Positions 52,206 through 59,865 of a DNA stretch of 64,000 nucleotides are shown here, in pieces. The DNA is taken from assembly GCA_903858085.1 (NCBI GenBank), contig CAIOHJ010000045.1, forward strand, positions 1-64,000, given 5' to 3'. A program made the position numbers and the translations under genes. The DNA is from an uncultured Chloroflexota bacterium (GTDB taxonomy: Bacteria > Chloroflexota > Anaerolineae > Caldilineales > Caldilineaceae). Position 1 is the first letter of the stretch. Each line of letters begins with the position of its first letter. Under the pieces are notes generated by a model. It did not search any database and was not told where the DNA came from. It worked only from the letters and a program-made list of their open reading frames with translations.

Positions 52206-53750
52206 TCAACGCACACCCTGGGTCGGTTCAGCCTTGACCCCAGCCATCAGGAGCCCCAGCCCCTCGCGCGTCGCCGCAGCACGGTCGACGACGTCGAGGA
52301 TCCTTCCCTGAAAGATCACAGCAATGCGGTCAGAGAGTGCCAGGATCTCGTCAAGTTCGGCGCTGACCAACAGCACAGCGACCCCCTCATCCCGCTTGGC
52401 CACGATCTGCTGGTGGATAAATTCGATCGAACCGACGTCGATCCCACGGGTCGGCTGGGCGGCGATCAAGAGCTGGATTGGGCGGCTGAACTCGCGGGCG
52501 ACGACCATCTTTTGTTGGTTGCCGCCGGAGAGGCTGCCGCCAGGCGTCTCGATGCTGGGGGTGCGCACGTCGAATTTTTTGACAAGTTTCTCAGCATGTT
52601 CGGCAATGGCGGCCTGTTGAATGGTGGCTGCTCTGGCGAAGGGGGGCTGGGCATACTGGTTCAGGATGAGGTTGTCGGCGACTGTGTAGCTGTCGACCAT
52701 GCCGTAGGCATGGCGGTCCTCGGGCACATGGCTGCAGCGGCCAGCGTGGATGATCTGGCCGGGGCTGGCGTGGGTGCGGTCGACCCCGCCGATACGCACC
52801 TGGCCGCCGCTGGCCCGCCGCAGCCCGGTGATCACCTCAACCAGTTCGGTCTGGCCGTTGCCTTGCACACCGGCAACCCCGACGATCTCCCCGGAACGCA
52901 CCTGGAGGGAGACGCCGCGCAGCGCTGGCTCGCCGAGATCGTTCTTGGCCTGGAGGTCGGTGACCTCCAGCACGGCTGCGCCGGGGTGGGCTGCCCCTTT
53001 CTCCACTGTCAGAATCACCTCACGGCCGACCATCAACGCAGCCAGCTGTGGCTGGGTTGCCGTCTGGGGGTCCGCCTCGCCGACAACCCGCCCGCTGCGC
53101 AGCACCAGGATCCGATCGGCAATGCGCAGCACTTCTTTGAGCTTGTGGGTGATAAAAATCATCGCTTTGCCCTGCCGCTTGAGCGTTTCCATCACGGCAA
53201 AGAGCCCTTCGATCTCCTGCGGGGTCAACACCGCGGTCGGCTCGTCGAGGATCAAAATCTTGGCGTTGCGGTAAAGCGCCTTGAGAATCTCCACACGCTG
53301 GCGGATGCCGACCGGCAGATCTTCGACCACACTGTGGGGGTCGACGGCAAGCCCATACTGGCGGGAGAGCGCCCGGATCCGTTCTTCGGCGCTGCGGCGA
53401 TCCAACAGCCCATACCGAATGGACTCGTCGCCCAGCATGATGTTGTCGATGACCGTCATGACAGGAACCAGCTGAAAATGCTGGTGCACCATCCCGATGC
53501 CGAGGGCAATGGCATCACGCGGGGTTTTCAGGGTGACCGGCTGGCCGTCGACCCAGATTTCGCCCTGGGTTGGGTGGTAGAGGCCAAAAAGAACGTTCAT
53601 CAGGGTGGACTTGCCCGCCCCGTTTTCGCCAAGCAAGGCCAGGATCTCGCCGGCATGGACGTGCAAGCTGACCTCCTGGTTGGCGACAACGCCTGGGAAG
53701 ATCTTCGTGATCGAGCGGGCCTCCAGGGCGGGAACGGCAGGGTGATTCAT
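52206..53750 (-). CDS. Double-domain ABC transporter ATPase (BmpA-type simple sugar/nucleoside importer)
   Basis: The 514-residue protein has two ABC domains. The first has Walker A GENGAGKST and the signature region DLPVGIRQRVEIL. The second starts at about 262 and has the degenerate Walker A GVQGNGQT with signature LSGGNQQKMVVAREFS, as in RbsA/YufO-type ATPases. It powers import together with the two permeases and the BmpA lipoprotein upstream in the operon. Only the first site has a standard Walker Lys. Confidence 0.95.
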   Translation of the reverse strand: MNHPAVPALEARSITKIFPGVVANQEVSLHVHAGEILALLGENGAGKSTLMNVLFGLYHPTQGEIWVDGQPVTLKTPRDAIALGIGMVHQHFQLVPVMTVIDNIMLGDESIRYGLLDRRSAEERIRALSRQYGLAVDPHSVVEDLPVGIRQRVEILKALYRNAKILILDEPTAVLTPQEIEGLFAVMETLKRQGKAMIFITHKLKEVLRIADRILVLRSGRVVGEADPQTATQPQLAALMVGREVILTVEKGAAHPGAAVLEVTDLQAKNDLGEPALRGVSLQVRSGEIVGVAGVQGNGQTELVEVITGLRRASGGQVRIGGVDRTHASPGQIIHAGRCSHVPEDRHAYGMVDSYTVADNLILNQYAQPPFARAATIQQAAIAEHAEKLVKKFDVRTPSIETPGGSLSGGNQQKMVVAREFSRPIQLLIAAQPTRGIDVGSIEFIHQQIVAKRDEGVAVLLVSAELDEILALSDRIAVIFQGRILDVVDRAAATREGLGLLMAGVKAEPTQGVR

Positions 53751-53784
53751 CGGTCAGGCTCCTTGCTGGCTCATCCTTGCTGGC

Positions 53785-54834
53785 TCATTCGGAGCCACTT
53801 TCGGTCTCATAGACTTTGCCCTCGGCGGCGGGCGGGCGCACACGGCCGACAAAGCCGGAGACCACCACGATCGTCACCACGTAGGGGATCATGCTGACGA
53901 ACTGACGGGGCACGGTGGTGATCCCGGCCAGCAGCAGCTCGTTTTGCAGCGCCTGCGTATAACCGAAGAGCAGGGCCGCCGCTGTGGCCCCAAACGGCAT
54001 CCAATTCCCAAAGATCATCGCAGCCAGCGAGATAAAGCCACGCCCGGCAGTCATCCCTTCTTGAAACTGACCGACCGCCTCCAGGACGAGAAAACCGCCG
54101 GCCAGACCGGCCAGCATGCCCCCCAGCATGGTGTTCACATAGCGAAATCGGTTGACGTCGATGCCGACCGTATCCGCTGCACGCGGGTGTTCGCCGCAGG
54201 CGCGCGTGCGCACCCCCCAGCGCGAGGAAAAGAGCGCCACATGCACCACGACCACCAGCAGCAGCGCGAGGTAGGTGAGGGGAGGATTGGAAAAAAAGAC
54301 CTCGCCAAAGACAGGGATCTGGGAGAGGCCTGGGAGGGCGATCGCCCCAAATTTGCCTTCGGCCACCGCATCGCGGTCGAAAAGATAGGCGCTGATGCCA
54401 GCCGCCAGGATGATCAGCACAGTACCCGAAATGATCTGATCCATGCGATAGCGGATCGAAAAAAGCGCGTGCAACAGCCCCATTGCCCCGCCGACAGCCA
54501 GGGAGGCCCCCACGCCAAAGAGCAGGCTGGCCAGCAGCGGCCAGTCGTTGGTGCTGGTTTTGGCCACGAACGCCGCAAAGGCGCCGGCCAGCATCATCCC
54601 TTCGATCCCGATATTGACGATCCCGGTGCGCTCGCACAGAATGCCGCACAGCGCGCCCAGGATCAGCGGCACGCTGGCACGCAAGGTGAAGTTGAGTGCG
54701 CTCACGCTAAAAAAGACACGCAGCCACGGATGTTCGCCCAGGGAGGTGGTGTTGACCAACAGTGTCATGGCCACAGCTGCGACAGCCAGAAACATCGCCA
54801 GCAGTGCGGTGCCCCGAAAGAAACGACTGCCCAT
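53785..54834 (-). CDS. ABC importer permease (second subunit, YufQ/NupQ-like)
   Basis: A 349-residue permease with about nine TM helices; LCERTGIVNIGIEGMMLAGAFAAF is the branched-chain/simple-sugar permease signature, and RACGEHPRAADTVGIDVNRFRYVNTMLGGMLAGLAGGFL the coupling loop. I chose the ATG at 54834 because GGGGGAGG lies 8 bp upstream; a GTG 18 bp earlier overlaps the previous gene. It pairs with the other permease. Confidence 0.93.
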   Translation of the reverse strand: MGSRFFRGTALLAMFLAVAAVAMTLLVNTTSLGEHPWLRVFFSVSALNFTLRASVPLILGALCGILCERTGIVNIGIEGMMLAGAFAAFVAKTSTNDWPLLASLLFGVGASLAVGGAMGLLHALFSIRYRMDQIISGTVLIILAAGISAYLFDRDAVAEGKFGAIALPGLSQIPVFGEVFFSNPPLTYLALLLVVVVHVALFSSRWGVRTRACGEHPRAADTVGIDVNRFRYVNTMLGGMLAGLAGGFLVLEAVGQFQEGMTAGRGFISLAAMIFGNWMPFGATAAALLFGYTQALQNELLLAGITTVPRQFVSMIPYVVTIVVVSGFVGRVRPPAAEGKVYETESGSE

Positions 54835-54839
54835 ACCGA

Positions 54840-55955
54840 TTACCTCCCCCACCCGCTGCTGAAGACGGTTGACTCCGACAGGTCGCCAGGTTTGCGCAGG
54901 CGGTAGATTTGCCGGATGATCGCCGGGGCGGCCACAAAGGCCAACACCAACGCCTGGATGACCTGAATGATGTCGGCGGCTACCCCGGAGTCGAACTGCA
55001 TCCGGGCGCTGCCCGCGTCCAGAGCGCCGAGCAGAAAGGCAGACAAGAGGACCCCCAGCGGGTTGGTCTGGCCGAGCAGCGCGACGGTGATCCCGTCGAA
55101 GCCCACGCCCCCGGTAAATTCTGGGGCAAAACGGTGGTTGAGCCCGAGGGTTTCGATCGCCCCCGCCAGCCCAGCCACGCCGCCGGCAATCATCAGCGTC
55201 AAAACCGTGATCCAGCGCACGTTGATGCCGGCGTAGCGGGCGGCTTTGCTGTTGGCGCCGACCGTGCGCGTGGCGAACCCCAATGTCGTCTTAAAGATCA
55301 ACCACCACATGGCCAGGGCAACCCCTATCGCCAGCAACACCCCCCAGTGTACCCGGTAGGGTTCCCCAAAAATCCAGGGCAGCCGTGCGCTGGCCAGGAC
55401 CTCTGCCGTGCGTGAGATGGGACCGGCGTTGACATCCCAGAGGGGACCTGGGGTCTGCCCCTGGGTTCCGCCAGCATAGACCGTCCAGGCAGCAAACAGG
55501 CTGGCCACGTAATTGAGCATGATGGTGACGATCACCTCGTGCGCGCCGGTGAATACCTTGAGCAGGCCCGGAATCAAGCCCCACAACAGCCCCCCCACGA
55601 CCCCTGCCAACAGCGCCAGAGGCAGGTGCGCCGGCACGCCCTCAAAATTGACCCCGACCGCCACCGAGCAGACGGTGCCGACGATAAACTGTCCGGAGGC
55701 GCCGATGTTGAAGAGCCCGGCTTTGAAGGCGATCGAGACCGACAGACCGGTCAAAATCAGAGGGGTCATCTTGCGAACTGTGGTGGACCAGGCACGGGGG
55801 CTGCCGAACGCCCCTTCCCAGAGCCCACGGTACGCTGCCAGCGGGTCGTCGCCGAAGATCCACATCAGGAGAGCGCCGACCAGCAGCGCCGAGAACACGG
55901 CCAGGATCGGCACGACCAGCAGCTGCCCGGCCCGCCGCAGAGAAAAAATGTGCAT
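54840..55955 (-). CDS. ABC importer permease (first subunit, YufP/NupP-like)
   Basis: A 371-residue permease with about nine TM helices, including MTPLILTGLSVSIAFKAGLFNIGASGQFIVG and the cytoplasmic RTVGANSKAARYAGINVRW coupling loop. GGGAGGAG precedes the ATG at 55955. It follows bmpA after a 112-bp gap containing a perfect hairpin, and ends 5 bp before the second permease starts. Confidence 0.93.
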   Translation of the reverse strand: MHIFSLRRAGQLLVVPILAVFSALLVGALLMWIFGDDPLAAYRGLWEGAFGSPRAWSTTVRKMTPLILTGLSVSIAFKAGLFNIGASGQFIVGTVCSVAVGVNFEGVPAHLPLALLAGVVGGLLWGLIPGLLKVFTGAHEVIVTIMLNYVASLFAAWTVYAGGTQGQTPGPLWDVNAGPISRTAEVLASARLPWIFGEPYRVHWGVLLAIGVALAMWWLIFKTTLGFATRTVGANSKAARYAGINVRWITVLTLMIAGGVAGLAGAIETLGLNHRFAPEFTGGVGFDGITVALLGQTNPLGVLLSAFLLGALDAGSARMQFDSGVAADIIQVIQALVLAFVAAPAIIRQIYRLRKPGDLSESTVFSSGWGR

Positions 55956-55993
55956 CGCTCCTCCCGGAAACTGTCCAGTTGGCCAGCGGAGAA

Positions 55994-56027
55994 GACAAGA
56001 GGCAAGGAGAACTCCTTGCCTCTTGTC
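55994..56027 (-). terminator. Perfect 16-bp intercistronic hairpin after bmpA
   Basis: Arms 55994-56009 and 56012-56027 pair perfectly with two bases between, located 40 bp after the BmpA stop. No T-run follows. It probably protects the abundant binding-protein mRNA or partly stops transcription, setting lipoprotein above permease levels. Confidence 0.65.
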
Positions 56028-56067
56028 CGGCGGGTCGTCGACAGAAGGTCCGAACGACCGCTGTGGA

Positions 56068-57126
56068 TCAGTACCCTGTCGACAGGCTGCCGTCGGCAAG
56101 GCCTGCGGCAATCTCGTTCAACTTTTCCTTGATCTCCGGCGCGATCTGGGCGTCGAAATCGTGGAAGGGGGCCAGACCGGCGCCGCCGAAGTAGTTCCCG
56201 GCGGTCATCGAGCCATCCGCAGCGTAGGTGCTGATCAGGTCGAGCACCGAAGGGGTGATCAGCTTCATGGCGCTGGAGACCAGACAGGGGTGAGCGGCTG
56301 GCAGCGTCTCCCACTGGTCAGTGTCGACGCCGATGCAGAAGATCTCGGTTCCTGCACCAGGTGCGGCCGCTATTTCCTGCAGCGCACCGTTGCCGGTCAT
56401 GCCGCCGGCGCCGAAGATCACATCTGCCTTCTGGTCGAGCGCCTGTTTGGCGGTCGCAGCTCCCCATTCAGGGTCGGTGAAGGCCTGCGAGATCTCGCCA
56501 GGATGGTAAGTCGAGAGAATGGTGATCTCCGGGTTGATGAAGCGGGCCCCAGCTTCGTAGCCCTCTTTGAAAGCGACGACCGGCGGCACCAGGTCGGTGC
56601 CCAGCACAGCCGCGATCGTGCCGCTCTTGCTCAACATGGCGGCCAGAGCCCCCGCCAGAAAGCCCGACTGATCCTCGCGAAAGACGAGCCCGGTCAGATT
56701 GGGCAGTGCTTCCCCTTGAAACTGGTCCACCCCGATGAAGTAGGTGTCGGGATGGGCCTGGGCGGCCGCCAGGGTCGCTTCCCCCAGCGCAAACCCCACC
56801 GTCACGATCACGTCGAACCCAGCGTCGACAAACTGCTGGATATTGTCGGCGTAATCCTTGGAATCTTGGGTCTCGATGTATTTGACCTCTTCGCCTTCCT
56901 GCAGGCCGAGTTCAGCCGCTGCCTGCAGCACCCCATCCCAGGCAGACTGGTTGAAGCTGCGGTCGTTGACACGGCCGACGTCTGTGACCAGACCGATCTG
57001 GAGGGCGGCAGGTTCGTCTGCGGTGGCAGCCGGGTTGGCGGGGCCTGCCACCGTGGTACAGGCGGACAGCAACAGGGTACAGACCAATGCTATCGACAAA
57101 AAAACGGCAGATCGCTTCTTCTGCAT
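56068..57126 (-). CDS. BmpA/Med-family substrate-binding lipoprotein
   Basis: The 352-residue binding lipoprotein starts with a signal peptide ending LLLSACTT (lipobox), then LQIGLVTDVGRVNDRSFNQSAWDGVLQAAAELGL, the hallmark of BMP proteins that bind nucleosides (PnrA) or purines. VDQFQGEALPNLTGLVFREDQSGFLAGALAAMLSKSGTIAAVLG is also typical. GGAGAG precedes the ATG at 57126. It is the first gene of the ABC operon. A nucleoside substrate is inferred from the family. Confidence 0.94.
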   Translation of the reverse strand: MQKKRSAVFLSIALVCTLLLSACTTVAGPANPAATADEPAALQIGLVTDVGRVNDRSFNQSAWDGVLQAAAELGLQEGEEVKYIETQDSKDYADNIQQFVDAGFDVIVTVGFALGEATLAAAQAHPDTYFIGVDQFQGEALPNLTGLVFREDQSGFLAGALAAMLSKSGTIAAVLGTDLVPPVVAFKEGYEAGARFINPEITILSTYHPGEISQAFTDPEWGAATAKQALDQKADVIFGAGGMTGNGALQEIAAAPGAGTEIFCIGVDTDQWETLPAAHPCLVSSAMKLITPSVLDLISTYAADGSMTAGNYFGGAGLAPFHDFDAQIAPEIKEKLNEIAAGLADGSLSTGY

Positions 57127-57242
57127 GGGTTTCTCTCTCCTCTCAATGGTGGAACCGATTGTAAAAAACACAAACACTGCTCTGTATCCCCCTTGGCTGG
57201 GGCAAGGGCTGCCTCTCAGGTTGCAGAGGACACACGATCTTC

Positions 57243-57252
57243 TGGTATTATA
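57243..57252. promoter_or_regulatory. Overlapping divergent -10 boxes (bmpA / holin-like gene)
   Basis: On the minus strand a perfect TATAAT occupies 57247-57252 (-35 candidate TTTGCT with 17 bp, leader about 113 nt to bmpA). On the plus strand TG-G-TATTAT has its -10 at 57246-57251. The two elements share five base pairs, so RNA polymerase could start in either direction from one site. Confidence 0.5.
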
Positions 57253-57381
57253 GCGGAAGCACCGACAAGAGCAAACCACTCTCACCGGTTTTCTTCTGCC
57301 GATGCACGAATTTGTCCCAATCTGGACTCTGCCGGGAGGGAGGGGTCGCAGGTTGGCTTGTTCTTGGAGAGGAGACAAACA

Positions 57382-57738
57382 ATGAGATCATTTCTGGTCC
57401 ACTGGATCGTGCTGACCATCGCCGTGGGGATCACAACCTGGCTGCTGCCCGGCATCCACATTGAAGGCGATTTTGGGCGGTTGGCGATGATCTCGGCGGT
57501 GCTCGGGCTGTTGATGACGGTTCTCAAACCGCTGCTGCTGCTGCTGACCTGCCCACTGGTCCTGGTGACGCTGGGTCTTTTCGAGGTCATCATCAACACA
57601 TTGCTGCTGTACACCACCGCCTGGTTTTTCTCAGGGTCTTTTCAGATCGACAATTTTTGGTGGGCGCTGCTGGCCAGCCTCATCATCAGTCTGATCAGCA
57701 TGGTGCTCAACAAAATTCTGAGCGAAGACTCGTTGTGA
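57382..57738 (+). CDS. Four-TM membrane protein, mycobacterial phage-holin superfamily IV type
   Basis: A 118-residue protein with four TM helices and the family sequence TTWLLPGIHIEGDFGRLAMISAVLGLLMTVLKPLLLLLTCPLVLVTLGLFEVIINTLLL. The Pfam name refers to phage holins, but most members are chromosomal and of unknown role; no phage genes are nearby. A GGAGAGGAG site lies 7 bp before the ATG. A hairpin follows the stop. Confidence 0.87.
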   Translation: MRSFLVHWIVLTIAVGITTWLLPGIHIEGDFGRLAMISAVLGLLMTVLKPLLLLLTCPLVLVTLGLFEVIINTLLLYTTAWFFSGSFQIDNFWWALLASLIISLISMVLNKILSEDSL

Positions 57739-57757
57739 ACCCGCCCGAAGGCGGGTT
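57738..57757 (+). terminator. Hairpin terminator after the four-TM gene
   Basis: AACCCGCC and GGCGGGTT pair around CGAA and are followed by one more T. A compact terminator with a short T-run. Confidence 0.6.
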
Positions 57758-57787
57758 TACGCGGCCGCAAGCACGCTGCGCTTTTGC

Positions 57788-58183
57788 TCAACGGTACGGG
57801 GCGGGTTCGTTGGTAAATCCACCTGCATAGTTGGCTGGCTGTGGTTCAGGTTGCGTATCTTGGTGCATCTTGAGCAACAGCGCAGCGGTCAGCCGCGTGT
57901 TCTCTTCAATCGCCAGCTGCAAATGGATCGATTCGCCTGCGGCGAAGAGCGCGATGAAATAAAGCAGCCCACCTAGCAGCACGGCGACACCTGCCACGAT
58001 CGCTCCTCCCCCAGCAGCGGCCAGCAGTCCAGCATTCTCCCCCAGCATCCCACTCAACATCTGTGGGAGCAGCACGACGGCGACCGCCCCCAAGATCGAA
58101 AACACCAAGGAAATCCAGGCCAGAACTTTGAGCAGAGCACCCAGAAAACGCAATACATCAAACCGTTTGGGAACCGTCATCAT
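57788..58183 (-). CDS. Small membrane protein of unknown function
   Basis: A 131-residue protein with two TM helices (about 15-41 and 53-82), and a short hydrophilic C-terminus (LQLAIEENTRLTAALLLKMHQDT). I do not recognise a family; the layout resembles small DUF membrane proteins that follow a hydrophobic hairpin with an amphipathic helix. The gene is convergent with the holin-like gene and 122 bp downstream of fmdB. Confidence 0.6.
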   Translation of the reverse strand: MMTVPKRFDVLRFLGALLKVLAWISLVFSILGAVAVVLLPQMLSGMLGENAGLLAAAGGGAIVAGVAVLLGGLLYFIALFAAGESIHLQLAIEENTRLTAALLLKMHQDTQPEPQPANYAGGFTNEPAPYR

Positions 58184-58305
58184 GCATCCTCCCTGCCTAC
58201 CTTAGCTACTCAGTGGTGGTTACGAAATCGGCCGCGACCTTGCTTGCAGAATGCACCTGGAGCGGCAAACGAATGCTGCTATTGTACACAAATTTTGGGA
58301 AGGCT

Positions 58306-58605
58306 TCAATCAGACTGGGCCGGCGCAGCCTCTGCCGCCGGTTTGGGGGTCTCGGCGGGCGCCCCTCCTTCTTCCTTGGCAGCACTGCTCTCCTCCTTCT
58401 TGCCCACAGCAGAAGATTTGGAAGAATTCTTGCTGTCCGTGATGTACCAGCCGCTGCCTTTGAAATGGATCGCAGGCTGGCTGATTCTTCGACGAACATG
58501 AACCCCCTGGCAGTTGGGGCAGGCAGGCGTGCTGCTCTCTGAAAACGCCTGAATCTTTTCAAATTCATGGCTGCAGTCGTGACAGACAAATTCATAGATA
58601 GGCAT
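58306..58605 (-). CDS. FmdB-family zinc-ribbon protein
   Basis: A 99-residue protein beginning MPIYEFVCHDCSHEFEKI, with a second CPNC knuckle and FKGSGWYITD, the exact FmdB pattern. The last 45 residues are a low-complexity Ser/Lys/Ala/Glu tail. FmdB-type proteins are small putative regulators; their role is not established. The Met at 58605 has GGAG 8 bp upstream. It is divergent from the M23-type gene. Confidence 0.92.
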   Translation of the reverse strand: MPIYEFVCHDCSHEFEKIQAFSESSTPACPNCQGVHVRRRISQPAIHFKGSGWYITDSKNSSKSSAVGKKEESSAAKEEGGAPAETPKPAAEAAPAQSD

Positions 58606-58623
58606 ACGGTTCTCCACGTGCGT

Positions 58624-58653
58624 TTGGACTCTGTGTCCGACACAGCGTATACT
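58624..58653 (+). promoter_or_regulatory. Promoter of the M23-type gene
   Basis: TTGGAC (58624-58629), 18 bp, TATACT (58648-58653). The leader to the ATG at 58736 would be about 75 nt. Confidence 0.55.
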
Positions 58654-58735
58654 TTTTACAGTTCAACAAGCCTTGAGTATATGCAACTGTGGATCCGCTG
58701 TCTAATTGGGCAGCGCAGCAGATCACAAAAAATCT

Positions 58736-59317
58736 ATGTCGATGCGTCCCCAGCGTTACGTCCAACAATCCAGCCAGTATGAGCCCGAAGGGATCGTCTT
58801 GATTCTCCCTCTGGAGCAGAGCGAGGCGAGTGTGCTCCAAGGCTGGGGAGCCCGCCCAGACAGCCACGCGCAGCAGACCTACAATGGCATCCCGCTCAAA
58901 GGGCACCCGGGGGTCGACCTGCTGGCCGCCCCGAACACCCAAGTGCTGGCCGCCGCCGAAGGACGCGTGGTCGAAATCAGCCGCGATCCAGCCGGGCTGG
59001 GGCTCTATATCAAGGTGGAGCATCTCTGGGGGGAATCTCTTTACGCGCAGTTGGGCATCATTTTGGTCGAAAGTGGGCAGCCTGTCCAGCAAGGCGACGT
59101 GCTGGCGCGCACCGCTGCGCTGCGCGAGCTCCCCTCTCATCTCCATTTTGCGGTTCGGTTCCTTCCTTACAACCGTTTTGATGGGTGGGGCGGGTTCAGC
59201 GACCCTACCCCTTTTCTCTATGTTGCAGAGCTGGTTCAACCTGACGAAGAAACAGAAGCTGGCGCAGTCAGGTTGCCAGAGCTGCTTGTGGAACCCCCCA
59301 ACGCAAGGCGTCCTTAA
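58736..59317 (+). CDS. M23-type (LytM-fold) peptidase-like protein
   Basis: A 193-residue protein with a LytM/M23 domain: the zinc motifs H-x3-D (HPGVD) and H-x-H (SHLHFAV) are both present, with the usual spacing, so it may be an active metalloendopeptidase. GQPVQQGDVLA is typical of the barrel edge. Odd points are the lack of a signal peptide or TM helix, and no strong ribosome-binding site at the ATG at 58736. It lies directly left of oriC. Confidence 0.8.
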   Translation: MSMRPQRYVQQSSQYEPEGIVLILPLEQSEASVLQGWGARPDSHAQQTYNGIPLKGHPGVDLLAAPNTQVLAAAEGRVVEISRDPAGLGLYIKVEHLWGESLYAQLGIILVESGQPVQQGDVLARTAALRELPSHLHFAVRFLPYNRFDGWGGFSDPTPFLYVAELVQPDEETEAGAVRLPELLVEPPNARRP

Positions 59318-59387
59318 AGCACAGGGCTTGTCGGAAACTGTGCATGGATTCAGAGTCTTCTCCCCTGATTTTTATTTCCTGGTAAAG

Positions 59388-59411
59388 TAGTAGTGGTAGG
59401 GCTGTGGAAAA
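59388..59411. promoter_or_regulatory. DnaA-trio-like run next to a DnaA box
   Basis: Four successive triplets TAG TAG TGG TAG (59388-59399), then GGC, then the box variant TGTGGAAAA (59403-59411). This is the order AT-rich duplex, trio repeats, GC-rich spacer, box known for the basal unwinding element of B. subtilis oriC. One triplet deviates. Confidence 0.55.
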
Positions 59412-59630
59412 CAGTCTCCCTCAGCTGAAGAGGAGGGGCAAGCAGGGGCTTCTGTTGCGTTTTAGGGACAGTGTGCCACTAGGGATAGTGGTTTTTCAGA
59501 GATTTTGTGCGTGGGTTGCCTGTGGATAAGCTGTGGATAAGCTGTGGAGAAGTCGTGGACAATGGGAGGAAAGTTTGTGGGCGGGGAGGGGCGGCCGCCT
59601 AGATGTAGTAGGTCAAGCAAAACAGGGCCC

Positions 59631-59668
59631 AACTCTGTGGATAACTCTAGAAAGTTATCCACAGAGTT
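59631..59668. repeat. 16-bp inverted repeat with two facing DnaA boxes
   Basis: Perfect arms 59631-59646 and 59653-59668 separated by CTAGAA. Each arm contains one perfect DnaA box, pointing toward each other. Centre of symmetry of the origin. Confidence 0.9.
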
Positions 59669-59830
59669 ATGAGTGTTTTTGAGGGAGTTCTCCACAGATT
59701 TTTGCAGGTTATCCACAAGTTATCCACAGGTTGCTGCAAGTTATCCACAGGGTATCCACAGGGAAATGTGGGTTTTTGCTGTCTGAGGAGGAGGGGGAGA
59801 GCGTTCGGGTGGCACAACGTGATCGGCCTG

Positions 59831-59839
59831 TGGTACAAT
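59831..59839 (+). promoter_or_regulatory. Extended -10 promoter of the histidine kinase operon
   Basis: TG-G-TACAAT, immediately right of the last DnaA box (59760). DnaA bound at the origin could therefore influence this promoter. Start near 59846, about 20 nt before the GTG. Confidence 0.5.
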
Positions 59840-59865
59840 TCAGCTATGATCAGGATTTGGCTGTC

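Larger units (their letters stand above)
59360..59765. other. Chromosomal replication origin (oriC)
   Basis: Seven perfect DnaA boxes occur in this intergenic region. Three are on the minus strand (TGTGGATAA at 59521, 59532, 59636) and four on the plus strand (TTATCCACA at 59655, 59709, 59720, 59741). One-mismatch boxes lie at 59403, 59543, 59688 and 59752. An AT-rich stretch at 59362-59390 borders the left end. No gene lies here. The box density and facing orientation are diagnostic of oriC. Neighbours are an M23-type gene and a two-component system; dnaA and dnaN are not in the window. Confidence 0.93.

Noticed and set aside
55513..57738. 741-codon plus-strand open frame
   Set aside because: Only its last 119 codons (57382-57738) have real protein character; the rest is the antisense shadow of the permease and bmpA genes.
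57382..57738. Prophage indicated by a holin-like gene
   Set aside because: The family is mostly chromosomal and there is no integrase, terminase or structural gene nearby.
59846..59865. ATG at 59846 as start of the histidine kinase
   Set aside because: It lies right after the -10 box but is out of frame with the PAS-GAF-kinase reading frame.
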